Shown here piece after piece: positions 1-10,900 of a DNA stretch of 64,000 nucleotides. Positions within the stretch are counted from its first letter, which is position 1. Every line of letters begins with the position of its first letter. Source of the DNA: Owenia fusiformis. Lineage: Eukaryota > Annelida > Polychaeta > Sabellida > Oweniidae. The DNA is taken from NCBI GenBank assembly GCA_903813345.2, contig CAIIXF020000009.1, positions 24,079,759 to 24,143,758 of the forward strand, read 5' to 3'. A program made the translations under genes and the position numbers. The notes beneath the pieces were generated by a model that saw only the letters and a list, made by a program, of their open reading frames with translations, was not told the origin of the DNA and searched no databases.

Positions 1-2104
1 ACATATTCCCATATTTACTACCAGGCATGGAACTTATGCTTGCTGAAGCCAAAAGAGAAAAATGCTTTGAGGTAATTTAAGTCATAAAAGAGCAATTTAT
101 CATGTACAGGGTGCTCCATAGCATATTCCAGAAAGAAAAATAAGATATTTTATCATTTTCAAAGAAAAGACGCAAAATTGGTATCTTAGCAGAATATGGC
201 CATTAACTTGGAAAAGCTGAAATTGTAAAGAATATTGATGATGAGTGAAATAAAAGATTGTGTATGTTAGGAATGCTTTAAAGAATGGAAAATTATTGGG
301 AATTGCAAAAGTTATCAGGAAAAAAGAGGTGTATGACTTGTTCTATCCCAGCTAATTGTTGGTTATACTTATTGTACTTGTATCAGTTCACATTATTTAT
401 TGGAATCTGCTTTTACTTTTAGAGAAGAAGAACCAAATTCAATGCATTAGATTTCCTCACTGAACATTTATACAAGTAAGTACAACTGATACCCTTTTTA
501 CCATTATTCTATTTTTTTTATTTGTTATTTATTATGAAGTGAGTAGTAATTATTTCATTATACAGGGTGTCCATAAAGTCTCTTTAAATTACAATACAAA
601 GACTGTGTATGATGTAGAGACTTTATCTGTTTATGTACATCTTGCATATTGTAAAGCTTAAGAAAAGCCACTATTTTTCATTGCAATATCTTGGAATTTT
701 CAGCACAGGATAGGTGAAGAAATGCTCTTTTAATATAAGACATTTGTAATGATTACTTCAAGGGGACATTTTCATGGCCCACCCTGTATATGTGTACAGT
801 TTCGACTTTAACTTTAATTATATCTATTTCCAGAAATAATCCCAAATGTAAAGCAGAAAGGAAGGATGAGACTTTGCTTGATATACCATTTGTTAAAGAA
901 TGGCTAAAAGACCAGTAAGTAAATTGTGTCAGATATTCTCAGAATCATGTCCTTGGATATAAAATGAAACTGAGGCTAAATATTTGTTAGGTACAGGGTG
1001 ACCTCCAAAAAACATTACTCTCTAATTTTGGAATAACTTTCTCAAATATGATGGAATCTGTGTAATTTGTGTCTGGATCACCCGGACTGTGTATCCCCAT
1101 AATTGAAGTAATTACTGATTTTAAAAGCATTTGAATAAAAGTCCAAATGAATGTTTCGTCTAGGCCTATTTGAAAACTGTATTAGAATATGTCTGGATGT
1201 TTGTCTTGCTTGGTTCAATTTGTCTTGTCAAATTAAGAACAGAGAGACATTTGGAATAGAAATAAGCACAAAGCAGGCTATGAAAAACAATTGAATTGCA
1301 GGTTTAAGATTGCAATAATGCTTATGTATTTATAATTAATAGATTACCTTTTAATTGTGTTTGTAGTCCCAGAGCTCCTCTCCCCTTATCCCTCCTATGG
1401 ACTGATGAAGAGGCTGCAGTAGTAGTACAAGCTGGCTGGAGGGGATATCTCGTAAGTAGAGTGAAATATGTACTAATTATTACATAACGAAGCATTTGTT
1501 TGGAAGTCAATCGGAAAGTTAGCAGGCTATATCCACGGATATTGCCCGATTGCCCCAATATAGCCCGCTTACCTTGTTTTGACATTACATTTCTTTAAAT
1601 AACCAGTCACCAGTTTCATGACAGTATCACTATCATGATGTCATGTTTCATTTCAATTAAATTCTACTCACACACACATGTGTGACTTCTTTGATACAAA
1701 GTAGCCATGGGAATGAAGGTATGTAATACATCAGTTATGTCACTATGACGTGAAATATGCATGAGTTTTTCAAATAAAGGCCGACCTTGAGAGGCTCCAT
1801 ATTTGTGCAAGACAAGAACTAACCTCTTAATATAGTAATCCGAAGGAAAATCAGCTTTGTCACAAAATCTCTACTTTTTACATTTTTACTCTAATAAAGG
1901 ATATTTAATGAAATTTTTCAGGTGCGCAAAGATGAGAAAGTTCAAGAGCTTAGGCAATGGCAGCGACAATGGCGAGATGAGAACACTAGTATTCAATCAA
2001 AGGTTGATCAATTCTGGGCTACTAAGATGCCAAATGGTGGACTTACACCTGCAGGGTCTATAATTGAGGATAAAGACATTGAACAACAGAATGACAAGAA
2101 GTAG
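1..2104 (+). CDS. IQCK: IQCK-like protein (IQ motif containing K), 3' part
   Basis: Five exons in consistent phase: 1-71 (open to the left), 423-475, 834-914, 1367-1451 and 1922-2104, with TAG at 2102-2104. All introns are GT-AG. The 156 visible residues read from IFPYLLPGMELMLAEAKREK through FNALDFLTEHLY and LLDIPFVKEWLKDHPRAPLP to the end. A canonical IQ motif (V-Q-x3-R-G-x3-R, in VQAGWRGYLVR) is split by the last intron. It is followed by ELRQWQRQWRDE, then a hydrophilic tail. The order of segments (LLP block, F-N-A-L-D-F-L block, IPFV.EWL block, single IQ, ELRQWQ) is the IQCK arrangement as I know it. IQ motifs bind calmodulin, but IQCK is poorly characterised. The N-terminus lies outside the window. 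The introns carry TACAGGG-type transposon ends. Confidence 0.85.
563..786. mobile_element. Short TA-flanked MITE (CAGGGTG ends) in an IQCK intron
   Basis: The ends are CAGGGTGTCCATAAA on the left and, reverse-complemented, CAGGGTGGGCCATGAAAA on the right. TA occurs immediately outside each end (561-562 and 787-788). Length is 224 bp, with no ORF. This fits a Tc1/mariner-type non-autonomous element. Two further left-type ends, near 110 and 992 in the neighbouring introns, have no clear partner end and look like decayed or solitary copies. Confidence 0.6.
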
Positions 2105-2183
2105 ATTTACATAACATTTTTAGTACTCATGAAAGTACATGCATGCTGAGACTCATTTATTGTAAATATGAAATAGAGATGTA

Positions 2184-2189
2184 AATAAA
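2184..2189 (+). promoter_or_regulatory. Candidate polyadenylation signal of the IQCK-like gene
   Basis: AATAAA lies 80 bases after the stop codon of the IQCK-like gene, a normal spacing for a short 3' UTR. Confidence 0.55.
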
Positions 2190-2592
2190 ATATAGGCCAA
2201 CCGCACTTACCGCAGACTATGATAGGTTATGAATAACACAATATTTTTGTGATCTCAAAATAGGAACTCACATGTTTGTTTCGATTTTAAAGGCTGAGAG
2301 CGGGTATAAAAGGCAGATGGAACAGCCCACAACAGCTAAATATGGCAGTTTAAATGTCCAGTTCAAACAAAATGAGAACATTTTCAAACTTTCTACTATA
2401 ACAAGATTGTTACCATGAGTTACAAGCTCTTTTGTGTTACTGAGGTTTATTAATTTAAGGGATGATATCAAGAAGGCAGTTGTTCACAATGTTTCCAAAT
2501 CATTTTCTTAACATTTAACCCCCTATATGGAGAACACATATTGGGTAGTTGACTTTTAGAGCATTCCATGAAAAATTGAATACCACTCAATA

Positions 2593-2768
2593 CAGTAACA
2601 TCTGTCTCAGCGAACACCTATCTCAAGTGAACACCTGTCTCTAGTAGACACCCTTCCTCCACACATATGTTACTGACTTCGGTATAAATTACTCTCTGTA
2701 ATGAACATCTACCAATACTGAACATTTTTTCTCAACAAAAAAATGTTCAACATAGACAGGTTTAACTG
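2593..2768. mobile_element. TA-flanked MITE with CAGTxAA..CTGTCT ends
   Basis: Left end CAGTAACATCTGTCTC; right end reverse-complemented CAGTTAAACCTGTCTATG; TA at 2591-2592 and 2769-2770. Related ends with an AAACCTGT core occur at about 55323-55496 and 61482-61632, so at least three relatives of this family are in the window. Confidence 0.5.
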
Positions 2769-3220
2769 TATACAAGTCAATAGTTCAACCTCGTGAAATT
2801 TCCTTCTATATTTCTATATTTAATTTTTTCTGTATTTATTAATATAACAAAACCTCCACTAAATAGTGTCCAATATGATTTATTTCATATAATATATACG
2901 AGAATATAGTGTCAAAAACATGTGATATTTATTACACCTAATTTTCACAGATGAACATAGATTTCATCTCATTAGTACCTTGACCTGTGATAAAGGTCAA
3001 TCAAATATGTCAGGTTGGAGGCCAACTTGCCAACACATTGTCATACAAGATATCATTTAAAAATCTTATGTTCGTGAATGAAATTCTAAGAGTAATAGTA
3101 TTGGTACTGCATAAAATAAGTACCGCTGTACCAGGTATTATAATACTTCTTTATTCTATTCAAGTAAAATATAGTGCAACAAACGGGCGAATGTAAAGGC
3201 CTCGTTTTATCGTTTATTAT

Positions 3221-4825
3221 CCCAACGAACGAAGTTCGTTAGGGATATAGTGAAGCCCTCCGTCTGTCCGTCAGTCCGTCTGTCCGGAAGATAACTCAAA
3301 TACTAGTTGACAGATTTTCTTCATATTTAGTGGAAAGATGTATATTGGTGAATAGTTTTACGCAAAAAAAATTTTTTTCAAGATGGCCGCCGCTTTAAAA
3401 ATGACGGGACTTTTTCGCAAAAATCATAAATTTTTCATTCTAAACCAAAGTAATTAATATTATTGTTTGAAATTTTGGTAGTGTATTCACAACATTTATC
3501 TATTTCACATATATTCCGTGTTTTTCATCCTGACCCCCAGGGGCCATGTATGGGGGGACAGGAAAACAGAAATTTTCACTAATTTTTAGATCTTTCTGAA
3601 GTATAGCTTTATTATACTCAAATGAAAGACAATTAAGAGTAAATTGCAAATATTGTATCTTTTTTCTGATTCGAGCCTCGTTAAATTCAAAATGGCTGTC
3701 TAATGTACGATTTCGCAATAATTTTTCGATCCCTTCAAAGTATGGCTATATTATACTCAAATTGAAGGAATTTTGGAGTAGATCACAATTATGGTATTAT
3801 GTTTCTGATTTGTACCTCAGGAAATTCAAAATGGCTGCTTTGCAGGAATTCGCCATTCTAAAATCTAATTTTTTCATTTTCAACCAAAGTAATGAGTATA
3901 ATTGATTGGAATTCGGTAATTGATATTTTGTTCGTTGGGATTTGCTACTCCGCGGAGTTGCCGTTATCTAGTTTAATTTTGCAACTTGAGATGTAACTTA
4001 ATAAAAATACATGTTCATGTGTTAGAGATGCATGTAAATGATTTGAAAATGATGCACTACGTCTACCAGTCTATCAGGATGTTAATATTTTATTTTGTAT
4101 AACTACAGAACTAAATTTTGATTTTGACATTTTTATATATGAGCTTTGAAACGTCACCATTGAATTATTTTCGAAGTAATCGTTTTCTCAAAGAACGGCT
4201 GACATAAAAACTTGTTTGTAGGCCCACGCGAGCGTGTAGTTCAGTTACGTATTACGTTTTACGGGTTATATGTGCTTTAAATAGGCTGAACCTGGAAATG
4301 GCACGTTTGCGAATTTCCGAAGCACGTTTACTCCAAATCAGAGATGTTCAAGGTAAATGTTCATTCGAAGTAAATTGTGTATGGGCACAGTTAGTGATTT
4401 CTGGCTGAAATAAGTATGCCGTTTGTGTTTTATTACTTTTTATCTCATGATTTCTGATTTTTACGAACTATTTTGTACATAAGAACTAGGTAACAAATAC
4501 AACTAAACTGAAGCATTTCCATAATATGTGTCAATAAAAGCCTTAAATTTTTGCGAAAAGTTCCCGCCAATTTCGAAACGCCGTTCATCCTGAAAATAAT
4601 ATTTTTGCGTAAAACTATTCACAAATATTCATCTTTTCACCAAATATGGAGAAAATCCGTCGACTATTATTCGAGTTATTTTCCGGACAGATGTCTTATT
4701 TATATGCTGTTCATGTCATCATCATTCAGTCCAGCTTGAAAATCTATTTGTAGTTGCTGTTGTTTCCTTCTTACTTCTTCTGATGAAGGGCTTCACAATA
4801 TCCCTACAGAACTTCGTTCGTTGGG
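3221..4825. mobile_element. ~1.6-kb repeat with long inverted ends (CCCAACGAACGAAGTT)
   Basis: The left end CCCAACGAACGAAGTTC..GGGATATAGTGAAGCCC is matched in inverse orientation by GGGCTTCACAATATCCC..GAACTTCGTTCGTTGGG at 4788-4825. The inverted similarity continues inward (3281-3430 versus 4540-4700), giving arms of roughly 200 bp or more. The interior has short repeats containing an AAAATGGCNGC-like core. An extra GTTCGTTGGG end near 3930 suggests a compound of two copies. Right-end relatives occur near 32930-32972 and 36080-36120. No coding potential was recognised. Confidence 0.55.
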
Positions 4826-4953
4826 AAAATTAGTCATACATAATCCAAGAACAAATCAGTGAATAGTTATTGTGACATCGGATACCATATAGCTTTAGAA
4901 TACGTACATAATTACATAATTACCAGTGAATAGAGAGAATCAATGTGTACATA

Positions 4954-7078
4954 CAGGGTGGGCCAACCCCCCCCCCCCCCCTACTCAATATTCCTGATAA
5001 ATTAATTTTTTTAACAAACACACCTACACTTATATATCATTTTGAAGAAAAATTTAATTTGCAACAAAATGATATATAATTGAAAATTTTTCAACCACCC
5101 TATCTAGAGATATAACCAATTATGTGACATGAGGGTGAAAAGGTGTTTTTTACCCCCGTGTCACATAAATGATTATATCTCGAGCCAGGGTTGTTTAGAA
5201 TTATTGTATTATATATCATTTTGTTAGCTCACATGGTGAGCTTTTGCAATCACTCACTTGTCCGTCTGTCCGTCCGTCAACAATAGTGGCACGTTTTAAA
5301 ACCTCTGTCGATGGGATTCCTGTTTTAAGTTATTTCTGTTCAACATCAATACAGAAAACTCCCCAATGACTCCTGGTTCAAAAGCTCGCCTATTTTCAAA
5401 ATGGCCACCACTTTTGTCTCGCGAAATTCACTTTTGACCCATTTCCTAGCTTTACAAATAATTTCAGGTGTCCTACATTGTAAAAATCCATGTCAATGTG
5501 AAATAATTTTGTTACAAAAAATCAGCGAAAAATTCTATCCATTTTTTTTTATTTTCAGCCATTTTAGTTAACATTGATTTGTCTATCTGACTCGCGAAAT
5601 CCACTTTCCGTAAATAAAAGTGGCACATTTTAAAACCTCTGTCGATAGGATTCCTGTTTTGACCCATTTCCTAGCTTTACAAATAATTTCAAGTGTCCTA
5701 CATTGTAAAAATCCATATCAATGTAAAGAGTAGATGTATGAAATAATTTTGTTACGAAAAATCAGCGAAAAATTATATCAATTTTTTTATTTTCAGCCAT
5801 TTTAGTTAACATTGATTTGTCCATCTGTCTCGCAAAATCCACTTTTGGACCATTTGCCTTAAACCCTCTGTCGATAGGATTCCCGTTTTAAGTTAATTTT
5901 GTTCAACATCAATACAAAAAACTCTCCTATGACTCTTGTTTCAAAAGCTCGCCTATTTTCAAAATGGTTGCCATTCTTGTTTCGCGAAATTCACTTTTTG
6001 CCCATTTCCTAGCTTCACAGATAATTTTATCTGTCCTGCATTGTAAAAAGCCACGTCACTGTAAAGAATAGTTGTATGAAATAATTTTGTTACAAAAAAT
6101 CGGCAAAATATTATATCCGTTTTTTTTATTTTCAGCCATTTTAGTTAACATTGATTTGTCCATCTGTCTCGCGAAGTCCTCTTTTGGACCATTGGCTTAA
6201 AACCTCTGTCGATAGGATTCCAGTTTCAAGTTATTTTTGTTCAACATCAATACAAAAAACTCTCCTATGACTCTTCAAAAGCTCGCCTATTTTCAAAATG
6301 GTCGCCATTCTTGTTTCGCGAAATTCACTTTTTGCCCATTTCCTAGCTTTACAGATAATTTCATCTGTCCTGCATTGTAAAAAGCCACGATACTGTAAAG
6401 AGTATAGTTGTATGAAATAATTTTGTTACAAAAAATCGGCAAAATATTATATCCGTATTTTTATTTTCAGCCATTTTAGTTAACATTGATTTGTCCCTCT
6501 GTCTCGCGAAATCCTCTTTTGGACCATTTGCTTAAAACCTCTGTCGATAGGATTCCGGTTTCAAGTTATTTTTGTTCAACATCAATACAAAAAACTCCCC
6601 TATGACTCCTGGTTCAAAAGCTTGCCTGATTTCAAAATGGTCGCCATTTTTGTCTCGCGAAATTCAATGTTGGCCCATTTCCTAGCCTTACAAATAATTT
6701 CAGGTGTCTTGCATTGCAAAAAGCCATGTCACTGTAAAGCGTAGTTGTATAAAATAATTTTGTTACAAATAATTGGCAAAAAAATTATATCAGTTTTTCA
6801 GCCATTTTACTTAACATCGATTTGTCCATCTGTCTCTCAGTCAGTCCAAAATAGTGGCAAGTGGCTTGAAATAATTTTGTTACAAAAAATCAGCAAAAAC
6901 TTATATCCGTTTTTTTTTATTTTCTGTCACCATGTGAGCCCAGTACCCACGGTACTAATTTTTGCAAATTAAATTATATTTAAAATGATATATCATTTTG
7001 GTGCGTTTGTTAAAAATTGAATATTTATCAGGAATATTGGCTAGGGGGTGGTTTTTTGGCCCACCCTGTATTATGTAT
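4954..7078. mobile_element. 2.1-kb TA-flanked TIR element carrying a nested repeat
   Basis: The ends are CAGGGTGGGCCAA and its inverse, with TA at 4952-4953 and 7079-7080. Inverted similarity of about 110 bp follows, sharing CAATATTCCTGATAAAT and ATATATCATTTT. A poly-C run (about 4967-4981) lies just inside the left end. The interior from about 5226 (GCTCACATGGTGAGC) to about 6945 (CACCATGTGAGCC) looks like a second, nested repeat with its own partly inverted ends and a CCGTCTGTCCGTC stretch. Confidence 0.6.
5301..6900. repeat. ~335-bp direct tandem repeat, five copies
   Basis: The phrase CCTCTGTCGATRGGATTCC recurs near 5303, 5637, 5866, 6204 and 6539. Each copy is followed by AAGCTCGCCTATTTTCAAAA, CCATTTCCTAGC and GCCATTTTAGTTAACATTGA at similar offsets. 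Spacings are about 334, 229, 338 and 335 bp, so the second copy has lost about 105 bp. Some later copies drop single blocks. No long ORF crosses the array. Confidence 0.7.
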
Positions 7079-7104
7079 GGCAACAAATCATACTTTAGCT
7101 GTTT

Positions 7105-7360
7105 CATGATCTATCCATTTACAGACATCAACAGTAGTAAAGCCAAAGGGCCCATGTTTCCTCAACTAAATGGATCATCGTTTTACATTGTCTGGCCTCT
7201 CTCCAATCTATCCATTCATAGACACGAGCAATAGTGAAGCCAAAATAAGGGGGAAAATGCAAAAATGTTCAACTGAATGGATCATAGTTTTACACGATCT
7301 GGTGTCTCTGCCGATCTATCCATTCACAGACAGCAGCAGTGTTAAAGCCAAAAGGTCCTG
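7105..7360 (-). repeat. Triplicated last coding segment of the deiodinase-like remnant
   Basis: Three tandem copies of the terminal segment lie at about 7105-7165, 7203-7260 and 7311-7360, spaced 97 and 108 bp. On the minus strand they translate as GPFGFTTVDVCKWIDHETAK, YFGFTIARVYEWIDWREARQ and GPFGFNTAAVCEWIDRQRHQ. The copy nearest the rest of the frame (7311-7360) is joined to the upstream domain. The others are partial and diverged, but keep the W-I-D core. Confidence 0.7.
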
Positions 7361-7577
7361 CTTTTCCAATAAACTCCACAACACGATTATTAATGATAAC
7401 TAGTCTATCTGGAAAAGCTGCATAACTCCACATAGCTTCGTTTTCCATAGAATCAACATATATGGGGCATGGAATGCGCTCTTTTAAATGTCTAGCAGCA
7501 TCCAATCGTTCCTCAAGTGACGCATGTTGTTTAATTTTGATAAAGTTGTCATTGAATACCCAGCCATATGTTAAATT
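7290..7577 (-). pseudogene. Iodothyronine deiodinase-like C-terminal remnant
   Basis: Reading leftward from about 7565, the frame gives GWVFNDNFIKIKQHASLEER, then LDAARHL, CPIYVDSMENEAMWSYAAFP, DRLVIINNRVVEFIGKAGPF and a TAA at 7290-7292. This is the C-terminal half of the deiodinase thioredoxin-like fold: GW..., H.SLE.RL.AA..L, CP...D.M.N...Y.A.P.RL.... and GP. Deiodinases remove iodine from thyroid hormones with a selenocysteine that would lie further upstream. That part is absent. An in-frame TGA sits at 7578-7580, no AG acceptor lies between it and GW, and a 15-bp minisatellite begins just beyond. I therefore call a truncated remnant, although an unusual exon structure cannot be excluded. 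No selenocysteine-site exon was found nearby. Confidence 0.65.
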
Positions 7578-7592
7578 TCAAGTTGGGAAGAG

Positions 7593-7800
7593 TTGTCTTG
7601 GGGATAAGTTGTCTTGGGATGAGATGTCTTGGGATGAGGTGTCTTGGGATGAGATGTCTTGGGATGAGTTGTCTTGGGATGAGATGTCCTGGGATGAGAT
7701 GTCTTGGGATGAGTTGTCTTGGGATGAGTTGTCTTAGGGATGAGATGTCTTGGGGATGAGTTGTCTTGGGGATGAGTTGTCTTAGGGATGAGTTGTCCTG
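7593..7800. repeat. 15-bp minisatellite (GTCTTGGGATGAGAT)n
   Basis: About 13-14 copies of a 15-bp unit GTCTTGGGATGAGWT. The last few are 16 bp long because of an extra G or A. All frames are open on one strand because the unit length is divisible by three, so the ORFs here are artefacts. The array abuts the broken 5' edge of the deiodinase-like remnant. Confidence 0.9.
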
Positions 7801-7924
7801 TTACCGGTGCTAACATACTGCAGTGATTTATTCTATTGCCCCTTATAGGTCTATTATACTTTCTGGCTTGCCTAGAAGATGCTGTCTGTTCACCAATTCA
7901 AAAAATGCAGAAACATTTTAAATT

Positions 7925-10900
7925 CAAATGGATAACAATTTTATTTCTGTATATTGTAGCATTCAATCTTACAAACTAGTCATTTTTAAAGTGCTCATTC
8001 TTACAAAATACAGTTAGGCCTATGTTTTAATTGAAAAATATATAGGGCACCAATTAAAATATTACTCAGCATATTATTCACCACTGTGATCATAAAAAAA
8101 TATGTATGTCATATGTTCATTGGGAGTTATTTGGCAATCACACACTATAGAAAAATCTTAATTCCACAATTTAGGTTTCAAGCCTGCAACAACCAGCTTT
8201 CTAAAAACAACAAAAGGAGATAGTTTTACAGGCTTGTAAATCTAAGGCGTGAACTACAAATCTCAAGTACAAAAGAACAATGAGCTAATAATACAGGGTA
8301 AAGTCTCCGACACTGCTAACAAATATCACACAGACTTCAATAGTCAATTGGCCTCCTCCAAAAATAGAGTATTTTCTAACAATTATTCTGGAGTCCTAAA
8401 TGATGACAATGGTAAATATTTGCGTGACATGAAAATATTAAACTGTTGTTTATGATCAAACACACTGTAAAAGCTTTCACGGAAAAAAAGAAATATATAG
8501 TTGTACTTATAAAATGGCAATATTTGCTACCATATCTTTGGCATACAAGTTTAGTCACAACACAGAAATGCTGTGAAATTGTTGTAATAAAACCATGCAC
8601 AATTTTAGAAAAATCTCCCACAATTACACCTGAGAATACATTTAAGAAGAGAACTTATACAGAAATTGTGCACGATTTTATTACATTATGATCCTAATAG
8701 CGTTCCATTTCAGAACAATTTAACTTCAAAACACTGAAAAGCCTTTCACCAAAACTATATACATACTTGTACTTGAAAAATGGCAATATTTGCTGCCAAT
8801 TCTTTGGTATACAAGTTTAGTCACAACACAGAAATGCTGTGAAATTGTTGTAATAAAATCATGCACAATTTTAGAAAAATCTCCGACAATTACACCAGAG
8901 TGTACATTTAAAAGTCAAAGAGAATTTATACAGAAATTGCGCATGATTTTATTACATTATGATGCTAATAGCGTTCCATTTCAGAACAATTCAACTTCAA
9001 ACCACTGAAAAGCCTTTCACCAAAACTTTATATATATATATATACATTCTTGTACTTGAAAAATGGCAATATTTGCTGCCAATTCTTTGGTATACAAGTT
9101 TAGTTACAACACAGAAATGCTGTGAAATTGTTGTAATAAAATCATGCACAATTTTAGTGGTATCTCCCACAATTACAAGAGAGTACATTTAATAGTCTAA
9201 GAGAACTTATACAGAAATTGTGCATGATTTTATTACATTATGATGCTTGTAGCGTTCCATTTCAGAACAATTTGACTCCCAAACACTAAAAAGCCTTTAT
9301 CCAAAACTATATACATACTTGTACTTGAAAAATAGCAATAATTGCTGCCAATTCTCTGGCATACAAGTTTAGACACAACACAGAAATGCTGTGAAATTGT
9401 TGTAATAAAACCATGCACAATTTAGTAGAATCTCCCGCAATTACAACGTAGTGTACATTTAAGCCAAAGAGCACTTGTACAGAAATTGTGCATGATTTTA
9501 TTACATTATGATTCTAGTAGCGTTCCATTTCAGAACAATTCAACTTCAAAACACTGAAGCCTTTCACCAAAACTATATATATATATACATTCTTGTACTT
9601 GAAAAATGGCAATATTTGCTGCCAATTCTTTGGTATACAAGTTTAGTTACAACACAGAAATGCTGTGAAATTGTTGTAATAAAACCATGCACAATTTTAG
9701 TAGAATCTCCCACAATTACATATGAGTGTACATTTAATAGTCTAAGAGAACTTATACAGAAATTGTGCATGATTTTATTACATTATGATGTTAGTAGCGT
9801 TCCATTTCAGAAAAATTCAACTTCAAAACACTGAAAAGCCTTTCACCAAAACTAAATATATATGTATACATACTTGTACTTGAAAATGGCAATATTTGCT
9901 GCCAATTCTTTGGCATACAAGTTCAGTCACAACACAGAAATGCTGTGAAATTGTTGTAATAAAACCATGCACAATTTTAGTAGAATCTCCCACAATGACA
10001 TGAGTGTACATTTAATAGTCTAGGAATAGTCTAGAGAACTTATACAGAAATTGTGCATGATTTTATTACATTATGATGATGGTAGCGTTCCATTTCAGGA
10101 CAATTTAACTTCAAAACACTGAAAAGCCGTTCACCAAAACTATATATATATATATACATACTTGTACTTGAAAAATGGCAATATTTGCTGCCAATTCTTT
10201 GGCATACAAGTTTAGTCACAACACAGAAATGCTGTGAAATTGTTGTAATAAAATCATGCACAATTTTAGTAGAATCTCCCACAATTACACCTGGGAGTAC
10301 ATTTAATAGTCTAAGAGCACTTATATAGAAATTGTGCATGATTTTATTACATTATGATTCTAGTAGAGATCCATTTCAGAACAATTCAACTTCAAAACAC
10401 TGAAAAGGCTTTCACCAAAACTAAATATATATACAAACATACTTGTACTTGAAAAATGACACTATTTGCATCCAGTCCTTTTGGCATACAAGTTAAGACA
10501 CAAAACAGTAATGCTGTGAAATTGTTGTTATAAAACCATGCACAATTTTAGTAGAATCTCCCAAAATTACATGAGTGTACATTTAATAGTCTAAGAGAAC
10601 TTAAAGGCCTACAGAAATTGTGCATGATTTTATGACATTATGATGCTGGTAGCGTTCCATCTCAGAATAACTTACTTTTAACACTCTGTAAAAACTTTTT
10701 ACACCAAAAGTATTTACACATACTTGTACTTGAAAATAGCAATATTAGACACAACACAGAAATGCTGTGAAATTGTTGTAACAAAACCATGCACAATTTT
10801 AATCCTCTTCGCAGATGCAATTTTAATAGTATTTTCCACAATTACAGCTGAGTGTACATTTAGAACTTATATAGAAATTGTGCATGACTTTATTACATTA

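Larger units (their letters stand above)
2105..3220. other. Intergenic region downstream of the IQCK-like gene
   Basis: Apart from the polyadenylation signal and the small MITE at 2593-2768, I see no exon, RNA gene or long ORF here. Confidence 0.5.

Noticed and set aside
7593-7800. Regularly spaced repeats that might be taken for a CRISPR array
   Set aside because: The units are contiguous 15-bp copies without unique spacers, and the window is eukaryotic. The same applies to the other minisatellites.
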